Source: Liolophura sinensis
Lineage: Eukaryota; Mollusca; Polyplacophora; Chitonida; Chitonidae
Direction of reading: 5' to 3'
Length of the DNA: 64,000 nucleotides
NCBI RefSeq assembly: GCF_032854445.1
Contig: NC_088295.1
Coordinates: forward strand, 73,872,028 to 73,936,027
The notes under the pieces were generated by a model. That model did no database searches, was not told the DNA's origin, and saw only the letters and a program-made list of their open reading frames with translations. A program made the translations under genes and the position numbers. This document shows positions 41,371-54,017 of the stretch, one piece after another; positions within the stretch are counted from its first letter, which is position 1, and the number at the start of each line of letters is the position of its first letter.

Positions 41371-43494
41371 AAAATTGGTTGAATAACATACAGATAAAAG
41401 TTGTCTATGTGTTATATAGAAGCACGTATTTCTTGTGTTTAAAATTGACAGGAATGCTTCTCTCGGTGTGACCAGAGCTTTAAACATGACAAATAGTCCA
41501 TTGATTCCAAGGGCTAAGAGCGAGATCTCGGAATATTGTCCAATCATAAGTGACGTCTCAAGGGAAGTTTAGATTGAAAATAAAATGAATCTGTGCGGAA
41601 CAATTTGATTGTCCATAGAAATGACAGATTCTAAGTTGTTTTGGATGAACTAAACGTAACGCATGGATTGATTATGAGGTAACTACTGCCTGTAAAAAGT
41701 ACGGTTTGGGATGAAAATGCACCATTGTGGCATGTGACTGTGTTTTGCTGATAATATCTTCAAATGATATTTTTTAAAGTGATACCTTTGCCACTCTGTT
41801 TTATATCAACATGCCTAGAACCGCTTAAATCATAAAATCATTAAAAAATTCTGAGAATAATTTATTCAGCTTACCTAATAGATCTGTGGTTAGGATAAAA
41901 AAATACAAATTCTAAAGTGGAAAATATGTGGAGATTATCTTTTTAAACAAAGATTACTTTTATCATTACGAAAGCAACTATGCATGTGTGTTCTTCTAAA
42001 GGTAGCATTATAGTTTATACTTTCATTCACCCATCGCTCTAACTTGGACCCACAACCGTCTCTGTATACACTATGTGGCGTGACAGCATACTTAACCAGT
42101 TACACGTAAAAAGCTCTCTTCTCCCTGAAGTTGTCATTATGAATGGGTTTAGCGTTGAGTTTAGGGAATATAGCTTTTGGAGTGTTGGCCATAGGGACGA
42201 CCTTAAATTAGGATGTTACGACATTTAGCCAGATGTAAGATGCCAGACGATGTCATTAGAATTATCACCTAATAAATAAAGAAGCTACACACGTGAGTAG
42301 ACACCATTTCCAGCTATTACACCATTAGTACATTAACGTGGTTAAGTCTACAGGCGGGAACGTCACCGGGCTTAGTATCTGTTTGTGTTAGGGAGCTCAT
42401 TACATATATTGCTAGTTTCCTCTACCGACAGCCTAACGGCAACGACATCTTGTCCAAGACGGTTGCGAACATTTTGTAAAGTTTATTTAGCTGTAATCGC
42501 GCTATTTTTGACCCAGCGAAGAAACATTTTTTGAACCAATTAAACTGAGCCATAAGTTATAAATTTAATTGTTATATGCATGGAAATATTAAGTATGTGA
42601 TAAGTTGTTCTTCATTTGGAGAATGTTATTTTGTGCCAAAATAAATGGGTGACGAGAACGAAATAAATATCGAAGAAGGTTTGGATATTCATTAAAACTC
42701 ACAAAGTGGCAAAACAGCAAATGTTTTAGATGATTTCAGTAAACCGTTGTACTAAAATGCGACTTTTCGCGGCTTAAATACACGTGTGGTGATGCCATAT
42801 TCGTGTTCTATTAAAGACTTTTCGGGCAGACAATATTAATTTCTAATGATATTTGTGGGGTTTTTTTTTCATTATGATATATTGGCACGAGAACTTTACA
42901 CTATATTAAAGGTTAAAAATACAAACAAATTCCTCGAAAGTCGATTTTTAATACGGTTTTGAATACTGAAATAATGCTTTTCGATAGTCTCAATTCACGA
43001 ATCAGTAAATTGAAAAGTATTTGTTTTGTGCTTGGATAATGACGTGTTGTGTTTAACTGTCCACAGACTTAAAAGAAGGCTTTAATATGATGCTACTGGA
43101 AGCTAAAATACATCACATATGATCTTTTCTGCTTAAACTAAATTCTGCCACACTCGATATTATAAGAGTAAGAACTCGAAATCATTTCAACTGATGATTC
43201 AAGGTGTATCATACCTGTTCAATAACAAATGAAGAAAACAGAGTCATGTTAAACTATTCGTAATTAAGTATAATTGGCACTTTACCTGTTATCTCAGTCG
43301 TTTGCAAAAGACAGTAATGTAGTTCGATCCTAAGCACGATCTGTATATTAGTCCAACTGAAACTCCTCAAAAAGTTTCAACTGGCCAAAGAGCTTAAAAC
43401 GGTTGATTAAGATCAAAGAGTTTTATTTTTGGAGACTGTGGCCAGCCCTTTTCAAAAGCTTCAGTATGATTGGACACTTGGTAATGCAAAACGT

Positions 43495-43586
43495 GTCATA
43501 AAACTTAGCCCCGAGTCCTATTGAGGACTTTATGAGGTTTGGGCCATGTGGTGGCCCTGGTGCACTAAAACCCTAGAATTTATGAC
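43495..43586. promoter_or_regulatory. second cluster of TTTATGA sites in the intron
   Basis: GTCATAAA at 43495-43502, TTTATGAG at 43529-43536 and TTTATGAC at 43579-43586 fall within 92 bp. The block is also richer in G+C than its flanks (gggccatgtggtggccctgg). The motif matches the first cluster near 39.4-40.1 kb, which suggests two modules with the same input. No experimental support is available here. Confidence 0.4.
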
Positions 43587-43864
43587 TAACTATTCGTACT
43601 GGGCAGAAGTTACTGGTCTACAATGTAACGTGTTCCTAAAATGTAAAATGACCCAAGCAGTGCCTAACAAAACGTACATATTTCATCCTTAATCAGTATA
43701 GGCGGTGTATACTTAAGGGATAATACAAGGGGAAAGTTTAACACAGTACTAGCAGTCTTAGTACCGTAATAGTAATAAAATTACAAGTTCATGCACCGGA
43801 TTTAAAACTATATGTATTTTTTTTTTCACAATTATAAAATGAGACAGTTCTTGTATTTTCAGAA

Positions 43865-43867
<3 letters not shown>

Positions 43868-43961
<94 letters not shown>
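43868..43961. repeat. (AT)n microsatellite in the Hox intron
   Basis: About 93 bases of pure alternating A and T. The YIYIYI frame here is an artefact. Confidence 0.97.
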
Positions 43962-43963
<2 letters not shown>

Positions 43964-45885
43964 GAAATCAAAGAAGAAAGTAAAACAACTTTTGTAATAT
44001 TTGTGATAGTGCTTTAGAACAAGTGAAACCTCGAGAAGAGATCATTTTTTTATTGCCAAGAACATTTAAAGAAAACAACAGTATAAGGCCACAACACTGT
44101 GATTTGAAAGCATTTCATCTGCATGCTAGCAGTTAGTTTCATTTTTCTTTTAATCCATTGTGTTGTGCCTTAATTATATCTCTAGTACAAGCCAGTTAGC
44201 TACAGTCGCCAAGACTTCCAGCTGTTTGGGACTATAAGCTCGGGTGATTCCATTCTCTCACACTTCAACCTTTGTTCTGATGATGATAGTGGGACTAAAT
44301 ACCAGAAAGCTAGACACACTGTACACTTAGAGTTCGGCAGAAATGTATCATTTGACAGGGTGTACTCTACAATCGTCCTCAGTTGTTAAGTTTACAGCTT
44401 GAGCGAAAGCCTATGTGCATTTGTCTGCCTTTCAAAAGTTTGTGTGCTTAAGCAAATCTGGTCACCAGAAGCGGTAGTGAGCAGCAGTAGTCCCTTGTAC
44501 TTGTTGCAGGTAATAAAAAGCACTGACACTTGGGATGGAGTAGAATGGGAAGGCATTGAACACAATAGTTTTTAAACATTGGGAGGGAAACCTTTCCTCA
44601 AAAGTTTAAGAACTTGGCTATCCGAATTTTAGAATATGTGACTGGCGTAGTAAGATGCAGTATGAGGCTGGCTGTCTGCTGTTGTCTACAAAACATCCTG
44701 GCGTCAGTTAGAGTAGATATCATGACGTATCTCTACAACAACGTCTAGTCTTACCTACCCTTGTCATTCACGCTTCACCAGAAACAATGAGCAAGCCATG
44801 ACGGAGGACGAAGAAGGAGGCGAGCGTTTTGTTCGCAAACAGGAAAGCCTTAAGATATGACAGTCATAAATATCAGTTCCATCGAGGCATTTTGGTTTGT
44901 TTCCAAAGATTATTTGACTGGCAATCTCTTCTTGGCAAGGTTTCTGCAGGTTTTAATATCCTTTTTGCGCTTACAAATCCGTTGTTAAGATGAGATTGAT
45001 ACCGTCTTCCTTTTGCCCTCTTACGTGATGCGGTACACAGGAATATAATGGCTCGTTTCACCGGCCTGTTCAGAAGTTCTTGTACTCGCCGTGTTCACGC
45101 TCGCAGAATAATGGAAGTCCCACAATGCCTCTATTACACAACACAATGCTCGCCGTACCTGTTCGATACCTGGGTGCTGAGAGAGGATGTGAAATCGGAT
45201 GACTTCGGTGATACCCTATCAATGTCTCCCAACGGTTGTTGATTTATTGCACAAATATCCAGTTTATTAGTGTTCTGTCATTTACTAAGCCTATTATCAT
45301 CGCCGAATAAAAACAAAACGGTCGACTATAAATCAAAGGGAAACACGAGCGATCAGCGAGCGGTAAGACGAATCAGGAGACGGTTGCCTTTAGGGTAACG
45401 GCTATCACCAATACGCTTGTTACACACTGCACTACTCTCTGGTCGCATCCAAGCCGTCTTCTGCCTATTTCACTATACATTTATTGATTGAGAGCCCTGG
45501 AATATCTTTTCAATCTTATTCTCTGTCTGTCAGAGTGACGCAAAATATTTGCTTTTAAACAGTTTTTTCAAGATAGCGTTTGAAAGAAAAAAAAACACAA
45601 CTGGTTCAACCGCAAGTATCGTTTAATATTGATAAAAACCATTAGAGTGTCAATAAAAGCTATTAAGGAAGCTGAAAGATATTTTACTACTAATGGCAAA
45701 CGGGATTATTCGCACATCGATAGGCTGTATTATCCTCCATAGGCATCTGGAAAGTGTGTTCTAGGCACTCTTCGCAGTAAATACAATATAGGTGACTCAC
45801 TACTTTAAAGCGTATACAAATTTACTACTCTATTGTTTGAACGTTTCATTCACACAGGTTCAGTTTAGATGCTATTTTAAACGTT

Positions 45886-46222
45886 GTGCCAAATGCATTG
45901 TGCTTTACGACGAAAAAGTTGAAAGTCTTCATTCAACACAGAAATATGTTACCCAACATATTAATAATGAAACACAAACTTGTGTTGAACAGAAATGAGG
46001 TGATTTATGCAATAGAACAAAAGACTTGTGTATTTTGCTACAGGTATTGTGTAAAACATGCAACCCATCTTGTCATCAATTCTTTCAACACAAGATCTTG
46101 TGTTAATTCAACACAAGACATGGAGTTGTTCAAATATGACACCAGGCTTTTAGTGAAGTTTGTATTCATACAACACAAGTGTTTTTTGTGTGCTTGATAT
46201 TATTGTTGTTGTTGAACACGAG
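45886..46222. repeat. region of repeated inverted CAACACAAG motifs
   Basis: The motif (tt)caacacaag and its complement cttgtgttg recur: acttgtgttgaac near 45979, a perfect 18-bp palindrome AACACAAGATCTTGTGTT at 46087-46104, then ttcaacacaag at about 46108, caacacaag near 46171 and gttgttgaacac near 46209. Several copies face each other, so the RNA or single strand could form multiple hairpins. It may be a decayed MITE, but I cannot define termini or a target duplication. Confidence 0.5.
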
Positions 46223-49200
46223 GAGAGCACGTTACGGACAGGTGTTTTCAGAATGGAGTTGGTGACCAAAGCCCGTGCTCTGCACAGTCTGTCTGGATAC
46301 AACTTGTCGAGAGGCTGTAAAGCAGAAACATTAACAGAGATACCAATATTACAGCGGGTTCTGTATCACTTTCCGTACACTTCCTTCCGATGCTATTTGT
46401 AGACGCCCTAATTAGGGATCATTTGCTTTTGTAGTTCATTATTTACCTCCCAACAGCTGTCTAGACACACAGTGAGCGCTCATTAATTGTTTAGTGTCTC
46501 GAACTTTCAATTATACTAGCTTAAAAAGCATATGAAATATTCAAACGATTTTACAGCGCCAAATGCTTAACACTAGTTCTTGGCTACAAGCACTGTACTT
46601 CTTAATTGGAAAACACACAATGCTGTCAAACTCAGTCCAATAAGAGAATTTCAACTCTATATGACGTTTGTTTAAACGTATCTAAATGACATTTTTGACA
46701 TTTTTTACACATATCTCCCACGTGCAGTGCAGTAAGAGAATTTCAACTGTGATCGACAGCCATATCAGTACGCACGAGCCTTTGGTTGCTGCTTTTGAGT
46801 ATAACATGAAAGTTTTTTCCCAGCATATGATTTAACCATCTAACATTGTTTGTTAGTTTCTATTCTTATGCAGACTATCGATATGATACAACAAAGATTA
46901 CTCCTGTTGCAAGAGTCACAGAGGAAGCTAACTTAAGATTTCCACATTTGGATTATACTGTTAGTCAACTACAAGAGTATTTACCATTGCATTAAGCTAC
47001 AATCTCACGTTGACGAGGTTTTGATGACTTTTTCTTTGTCTAAAGTGTGTTACACCCCGAACTTTGATTGGTGTCAGAGACACTAATCACAGGGATAATC
47101 AAGCTGCCAAATAATTGTAGCCACCAAAGAATTAAACTATTAATTCATATTAAACTAAACACTGGTGTTTCTTCTAAAGAAGTCCCTTTGTCTCTAATGT
47201 ACAGTACGTCAAATGGGAAAAAAATCTTTAGTAACTCTGGCTCTAAATCGTGATTTAATGAATTATTAAATGTTTCAATTTCCCCCAAAAGCTTAGCACT
47301 TTACGAGAAATTATGGTGTGTGGGAGTGGGAGGAGGGGACAGGGCAGGGTAGTCTTGGGTTCTTTTCAATTAACCTTTGGGGTTTCTGTCAGATTCCTAT
47401 ATAGGTATTTACCCATAGATGAACACGTTTAGGCATTTGTGGTCCACTTACCACCGGCGAACGCGTCGGCTGTAACTTACGCCACAATCGCTCAGGCGAA
47501 ATATATCTCTAGTTGCTATAATATGCTTGACTCTTAAAGTACACTATTGTTACGAAGTGAATGCTGAAAGCCGGACAAACAGGTTGAGCTTTTTCCCACA
47601 TGTTTAATTTGGATTTTGATTAACGTTTCACTGTCTGGCATCACCTGCCACATGCAATATTTCTTTCCAATGTTTGTTGAATCCTTAGTGGAAAATTGGG
47701 GAAGAAAATAATTGCTGTGGTCTAGGTGAAGTAGACCTGAAAGAAGACTAATCTACTTAGCTGAGAACTTAGGTAATAGTAGAAATACTAGGTCGGGCAT
47801 ATGTAAGGCTCGGGTTAACAATGTTGACGCGTAATGCCATACTTCACTTGTTCGCCAGCGTCTTACACCGTGGGCTTTCTCCAGCGGATCGTCTGCGCGG
47901 GAAGTAGTAACTAAACAGATAATACTGTTTGTAGCCTGTTTCACAAGTAATATGAAAAAATGCAAGGCGATGGTGGCATGGTACACGAGGTTTTCATACT
48001 TCATGTTTGTTCATTCTGACTGATGAATCTATAGTAGCCGGACCATCTTACGACAGCATTGTCCAGTGTCGTGTATTTCTAAGAAAACATTTGTATTATT
48101 TTTCTGTTCTTAAAGACAGTCCATTGCCGATTTTCACATCGCTCCGTTTTCAAACTGTTTTCACCCGTGTGTTTCCTTTGCATACCGTGCATGTTTTGGC
48201 TTAAATGTTTTGCCACAGCAATCACCATTCGCCAGTGTGGTTCGTTTGGATACATGTTTTGTGTAGTTTTTGCTGTGGTAATAGTCAGTCAAACCCAATT
48301 ATGGGTAGTACCTTTGCTTTATTTGTTCACTATTTCACATCAGTACTGTGGACAAACTGGTGGAATTTTCTTTAACTTAAATCCTGCCCCAACCATGATT
48401 CTTACTGCTAACATTATGGTGTCACTTTCGTTTGATTGTTCAATTTCACTTCGTAGGTTTTGGTGGGATATCAAATAATGTGACTATAGAATGTCTGTAC
48501 ATTGTCTGTGATACGTTATAACCTGGGTTCATTGCGTGATATTCGTACGCGCATCTGTTGACTACAACTAATTCTGCAGAGTGTGAATAGAATGTTTTAT
48601 TTATTACCTGGTTATCTTTGTTTCTTTTGTCAACGTATGCCGCCATTTCCAATACAGTTAACAGACGTGGAAGTATGATCGCCTTGTAATAAGATAATCC
48701 ACTTTGAGAAGGTAGCGCGTGAGAAGAGAAGGTATTAAATGTCCATAAGACGGATATGTGTAGACGGTCTTTACTTCTGTGTGGCATGTAGACAGTACTG
48801 ACACGATCGTCTAGAATTCAGTTTAGGGACATCTGTTAAAAGAAGAAGTATAGCTGGATATGGTGATCAGATAAAGAGTGTTGTGTAGTGGTATGATAAA
48901 ATCATGTTGTAGTTGGTGCACCGTTAAAAGACGCGGGTGTCGGTTCCTTGATATTAAATCGTTCACAGAAGATAAATTAATGTTTTGATTTATTTGTTTC
49001 TTAACCTGTATAAACGATAACGTGGTTACATTGTACACGCTGTGACATACCTGGGGAATACGTGAAGTGAATCACGATACACAGGATTCCCCACGCATCG
49101 GTCTGTGTTACAAAGAACTGGCGTGTTGATCACAACAACTACATCTGCAGAGGTTATAAAACTATCCCTCAGTATTATGGCAGGAGATTGACTTTTTCTT

Positions 49201-49802
49201 GCTGGGTCATCCCCAAAACTTCATAAAACAATTGTATTGTAAAATTAATTCTGTGACTATGGCCTGAAATACATTCAGACTTTGTAGGTAAAAATTGTAG
49301 ACAATAGAAAACGCGTGTTGGAACGACTTCCGATGCTTCGGTTGCAAACTTAAGTCAGAAGGTTTGTCAGGTACATTTTACTGAAAATTTTCACAATAAA
49401 ATGATATAAACTGCTCTGTTGTACAAGTGTCGAGACCAGGTAACAGGAGTCATTGCTTGAATTATCATGTACAAACATAAAAACTTCTTAATTGCATTAA
49501 AAGGCTCCCGTGTATTAATACGCTGAGTTCGAGACGCGACATTACGACAACTGAGTGATGTCCCTTCGTGAAGCGAAGTCGTCACCTGACAGTTAATTTA
49601 AAGGCAATTTTAAAATGGAGTGTTATATAGAATATTGAAAACTAATTAAATAGGATTTGTAGTGATAATCTGAACCATCTTATTGGATAAGTATGCGTTC
49701 CCAATATTGCAAAAATTACGACATTCTCTCGGTAGATTAATCTAAGCGCGAATACCACAATGTTTAGTGATAGGGAACTAGCCCTACAGTGCTGTAAAAG
49801 GG

Positions 49803-50363
<561 letters not shown>

Positions 50364-50515
50364 TATGTAGTTGTATTATTTTAAGACTTACGGACAGCAG
50401 GACAATAGAATCTCACTGATCAGACGTTGAACTCCCAGATACGAGATAGCGATTACAACGAGAATTACGCCACGGGAATCTGGCTCCTGATGAAAAATGG
50501 CCCCGTAGGATCCGG

Positions 50516-50521
50516 AATAAA
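50516..50521 (+). terminator. possible polyadenylation signal, proximal
   Basis: AATAAA 153 bp after the stop codon of the Hox gene. Use would give a short 3' UTR. No clear GT-rich downstream element follows. Confidence 0.3.
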
Positions 50522-51458
50522 ACTTGATTCCAACAATCTGGCCTAGGCGGTCGATAAAATACAAGAATCATAAGAAGGTTTGAAAAGACGAGGAGCAGAG
50601 CGTATATTTACATTTACGAGATTTGCAATCCTGCCCATAGAGGTTGTACATTTAAATAGTGACTTATTTTGTTGGTAAAAGTTGTGATGTAGATAATGGG
50701 GCTGAAATAATAATTTTAATTTCGTTTTAAAATATTTTAGTGCTGGTCAACTGCTATGTTTTCCTGCATCAGGTATTCGCTAGCTGGTATGTTGGTAAAT
50801 TATCTGTTTTCCAAGATTGTGAATATTCATTTGATGTAAATTAATTAATTATAAGTGTAACGGTTGTTATTGTGAGTTAGATATATTGTATTGATTGTGC
50901 GGTGTGTATGTGGGGGGTGATCCCACCCCGAGTGCGCAGATATCATGAACAAATTGTTTTGTTGCTAAAACGGGTAAACCTCTGTTATTCTTACATATGA
51001 ATACTGTATTTAAAGTGAATGTGTTTTTTTTTTGTTTCTTGCCAGTTGACACCACAAAAGTGACTCTCATCACAGGCTATTTTAATCTTCGAGAATTCAT
51101 CGAAAAACGTCCTTTATTCATAAGTATTGTGACTTTTTGAAACCAAAGTAAACGATAGCTTCTCCAAGCAGACATTGAAAATATAATTCTCAGTCTTAGC
51201 GCCAAAAACCCAAATTGAGATAGGACAGAGAAACAGCATATTGTGATTGTGTGTATAGCATAGTGACATCACATACTTCTTTAGAAATACTAGTTGTGTA
51301 ACGCCTGGCTTCATCTAGTCAATTTCTGCCACAGTCTGTGAGAACACGCAATACAATGAGATCCATTTTCCCAAGACTTACTGTTCAGACTTACGGAAAC
51401 GGTCACCTGTTTGTTTCGTGGAAGGATTTCTTACCAATGTCTTTTCTTGTACTTAAAG

Positions 51459-51464
51459 AATAAA
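51459..51464 (+). terminator. possible polyadenylation signal, middle
   Basis: AATAAA about 1.1 kb after the stop codon, followed by a T/G-containing stretch (tcgttgattcaaaggttg). A 3' UTR of this size would be ordinary for a Hox mRNA. Confidence 0.3.
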
Positions 51465-51671
51465 TCGTTGATTCAAAGGTTGAAGGCAGGCGCCTTGTGA
51501 AGCAATCTTTTTTTTGTTTTAAATAATCAGTACAAAATCCAGTTGTGGCTTTTCGCTTTAAAGGTGTGGAAATCCAGGATAAACTGTGTGATCGGTGAGT
51601 TTGTACCCTACAGTATTATTTGCTGGCTTCACTTTTGTGGTGTGTAACATATCCCATGGTGAGAAAATGCG

Positions 51672-51678
51672 ACAGGGT
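51672..51678 (+). promoter_or_regulatory. possible miR-10-family seed match
   Basis: ACAGGGT is the exact complement of seed positions 2-8 (ACCCUGU) of the candidate microRNA at 35.2 kb. It lies 1.3 kb after the Hox stop codon, inside the 3' UTR only if the distal AATAAA at 51933 is used. The same heptamer occurs elsewhere in the window (for example near 6228 and 40776), so chance is a serious alternative. Confidence 0.2.
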
Positions 51679-51932
51679 TTCAGTGTATCATTAATATTTT
51701 GTATGTTTGACGAGAAATATCAATAACGAGAAAACAAAGAGTTTGTTTTTTTTTCTAGCGAGACTGGATAAATACCATGATTCCTCAGGAAGATTTATTG
51801 ATGGTGACTATACTTACATAACTATATATTGTCATCACATTACATTATATTCACCATACATATTCAGCGTGACTGAAATCACACAAGTGGATCAAGCATT
51901 TGTATATTATGTATTAGATCGTAGTGTTCCGC

Positions 51933-51938
51933 AATAAA
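51933..51938 (+). terminator. possible polyadenylation signal, distal
   Basis: AATAAA about 1.57 kb after the stop codon. It is followed by a SINE-like copy starting near 51992. Confidence 0.25.
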
Positions 51939-51991
51939 AGCTAACTGAGACCAGCTCTCTTGTCACTTTGTTCATTTCTCCAAACGTTTTT

Positions 51992-52110
51992 TGAGGTCTG
52001 TCAGCAACCTGCACATGGTCTTGGGCTTCCACCGGCCTCTGCCCGTTTTCTTCCGCCGTTGTAGAAATGAAATATTCTTGCGTACGGCGTAAAATACCCA
52101 TCAAATAAAT
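51992..52110 (+). mobile_element. SINE-like tail copy, forward strand
   Basis: Contains ccgttttcttccgccgttgt, then agaaatgaaatattcttgcg, then tacggcgtaaaatacccatc and an aaataaataaaag end. This is the same order as the copies at 56.5 and 62.6 kb. The upstream part (cagcaacctgcacatggtct) is presumably the older body of the element. No clear target duplication. Confidence 0.65.
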
Positions 52111-52300
52111 AAAAGATTATACATCATCGGCGTTTTTAGATGACATTGTGCTCGAGGAAAGAAAAAAATGTTAAAAATGTTTTAGATTGGAAAGACTTTT
52201 TTATGTAGATTGGAAAAATGTGTGCAAAGTACTCAGGTGAGTGCAGAGGTATAAAGTACACAGTACTTAAAATTGGGTTGGAAAAGTACAGACTAGAGAG

Positions 52301-52620
52301 GTAAATATAGAATAGAATGGTATATGTAGAATGGAATGCTGAATGTTGAATGGAAATAATAAATGGTGAACATAGAATACTAACTGTCACATGGAGCAGC
52401 ATTCGTCTTTTGCCACCGTTCACTGGGTTTCTCAACCTTTCCATTATATATATATATATATATCTTCCATAACAAACGGATGAGAAGCCCAGTGAACGCT
52501 GGCAAAAGACGAAGTACGATGCTACTCCATGTAACACTTAGTACTCTATATTCACCATTTTTTATTTCCATTCACCATTTAGCATTCCATTCTACATATA
52601 CCATTCCATTCTATATTTAC
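52301..52620. repeat. long imperfect palindrome (320 bp) with an AT centre
   Basis: The left arm begins gtaaatatagaatagaatgg at 52301 and the right arm ends with its near-complement ccattccattctatatttac at 52620. Correspondence continues inwards through the caaaagacgaa / ttcgtcttttg and agcccagtgaacg / cgttcactgggtt blocks to a central (AT)n at about 52445-52463. Arms of roughly 150 bp differ by scattered substitutions and small indels. This is the structure of a foldback (MITE-like) element or of an inverted duplication. The 133- and 65-codon frames on the two strands mirror each other for this reason. Confidence 0.85.
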
Positions 52621-53843
52621 CGAAAGACGAGGTACACACACACACAAAAAAACAAAAGTAGTTTGATTAGTATTTAATATAGTATGTTATATTATTAGTA
52701 CCAGTTATAATAAAAATTACAAAGCCTAGGCACAGCTGTGTGTTTTATGCTCCCAGACTTATGTGTCTCACAAAATGTTTGAAAAAAATATGTACAGTGA
52801 CGAAAAGGGGAATCTTTTAGGAGAAAGAAATATTAGGTATGTGTATGAAAACCACAATATTGCCTTCATTCGTTATTTATTTTTCGGGCCTTAGTTGAAA
52901 GTTGTTGTTAAAATAAAACCTCCCCTAATTGGAAATAACCGAATTAAAACCGTATTTATTGTTTTTAACCTGTCTTGTAAACATTATGAAGTACGTGAAG
53001 AATCAGTTCTATTCAACTATGGCTTGATGTACAGCCTCAGTTTATATAAGAAAGTGTTCTCATCCGTGGTCAGAAAAGATCGCTTTTACTCGATAAAAAT
53101 TTACATATGTATAGAAGTGGCATGAAGTCATGCAGCATTTACTAACTGCTGAGTATTTTATAGGTTAGATATATGTCTATCCTAAAAAAAACTGTTAGAA
53201 AAATGACCGTTCAGATTTACAATAATTATCATATTATTATTTATTAATATAATTTTTTTATTATAATTATCTCATCTAGTCAGGATTATAAATACAAATA
53301 ACAGAACATATATGTTTGTTCAATTCATTATCGACAAAAATTCTATCAGTTTTACCGTGATAAGATTCATAATAGTTGCAAGATATGGTTGTATATTCTG
53401 ACAATATTCTGATTCTATACATACTTTGTTTCTGGATCATGGAAAAATAGGCCTGGTGTTGCTGCGGTGAAATACGTTGGGATTCACTATGTATATTGTA
53501 ACGGTTAAGAAATCCAAACCAAACATTGAATATTGATAACCAACAATATACAGCTCAGACAGCCGGGAAAGAAAGTCCAGCTGAATGGTCTAAGTGCATT
53601 TAATACTAAGCAAATGACATAAACTATTCTGCGTGTCACAAAATGATTGAAACCACATTAAACTTATTTACGTTTCGAATAAGAATGCAACTGGTGTACA
53701 TTGGTGTACATTCGTACTAACCAGATATTAGTATAATTTTCCCTGGAGTTTTAAACTTCATACTGTAATAAAGAGCGGCATGAAGTTTGTCAGCCGAACA
53801 CTACAAATGTTTAGATGAGGCAAACTGTCGCTTTTTCTTTACA
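52621..53843. other. intergenic DNA, no gene seen
   Basis: A short (AC)n run near 52634 and AT-rich sequence. No recognisable gene. Confidence 0.4.
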
Positions 53844-54017
53844 TTTTGTAGAAGGCAAAATAGTATGTTTAGTTTTATAGTAGGCAATATAGTATGTTTA
53901 GTTTTGTAGTAGGCAATGCAGTATGTTTAGTTTTACAGTAGGTAATACACTATATTTAGTTCTATAGTGGGCAATATAGTATGTTTATTTCTACAGTAGA
54001 CAATATAGTATGTTCAG
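53844..54017. repeat. tandem repeat, exactly 29 bp x 6
   Basis: Six consecutive 29-bp units start at 53844, 53873, 53902, 53931, 53960 and 53989. The core is gtaggcaatatagtatgttt. Units differ by substitutions only; no indel has disturbed the period. Confidence 0.93.

Larger units (their letters stand above)
50364..51991 (+). other. 3' UTR and 3' flank of the Hox gene
   Basis: No further coding frame with recognisable features. The true 3' end cannot be placed without transcripts. AATAAA hexamers at 50516, 51459 and 51933 give three possible ends. Confidence 0.45.

Noticed and set aside
44798-44860. 20-residue acidic frame MTEDEEGGERFVRKQ...
   Set aside because: No splice or upstream context supports it. 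One small frame in a 64-kb window is expected by chance.
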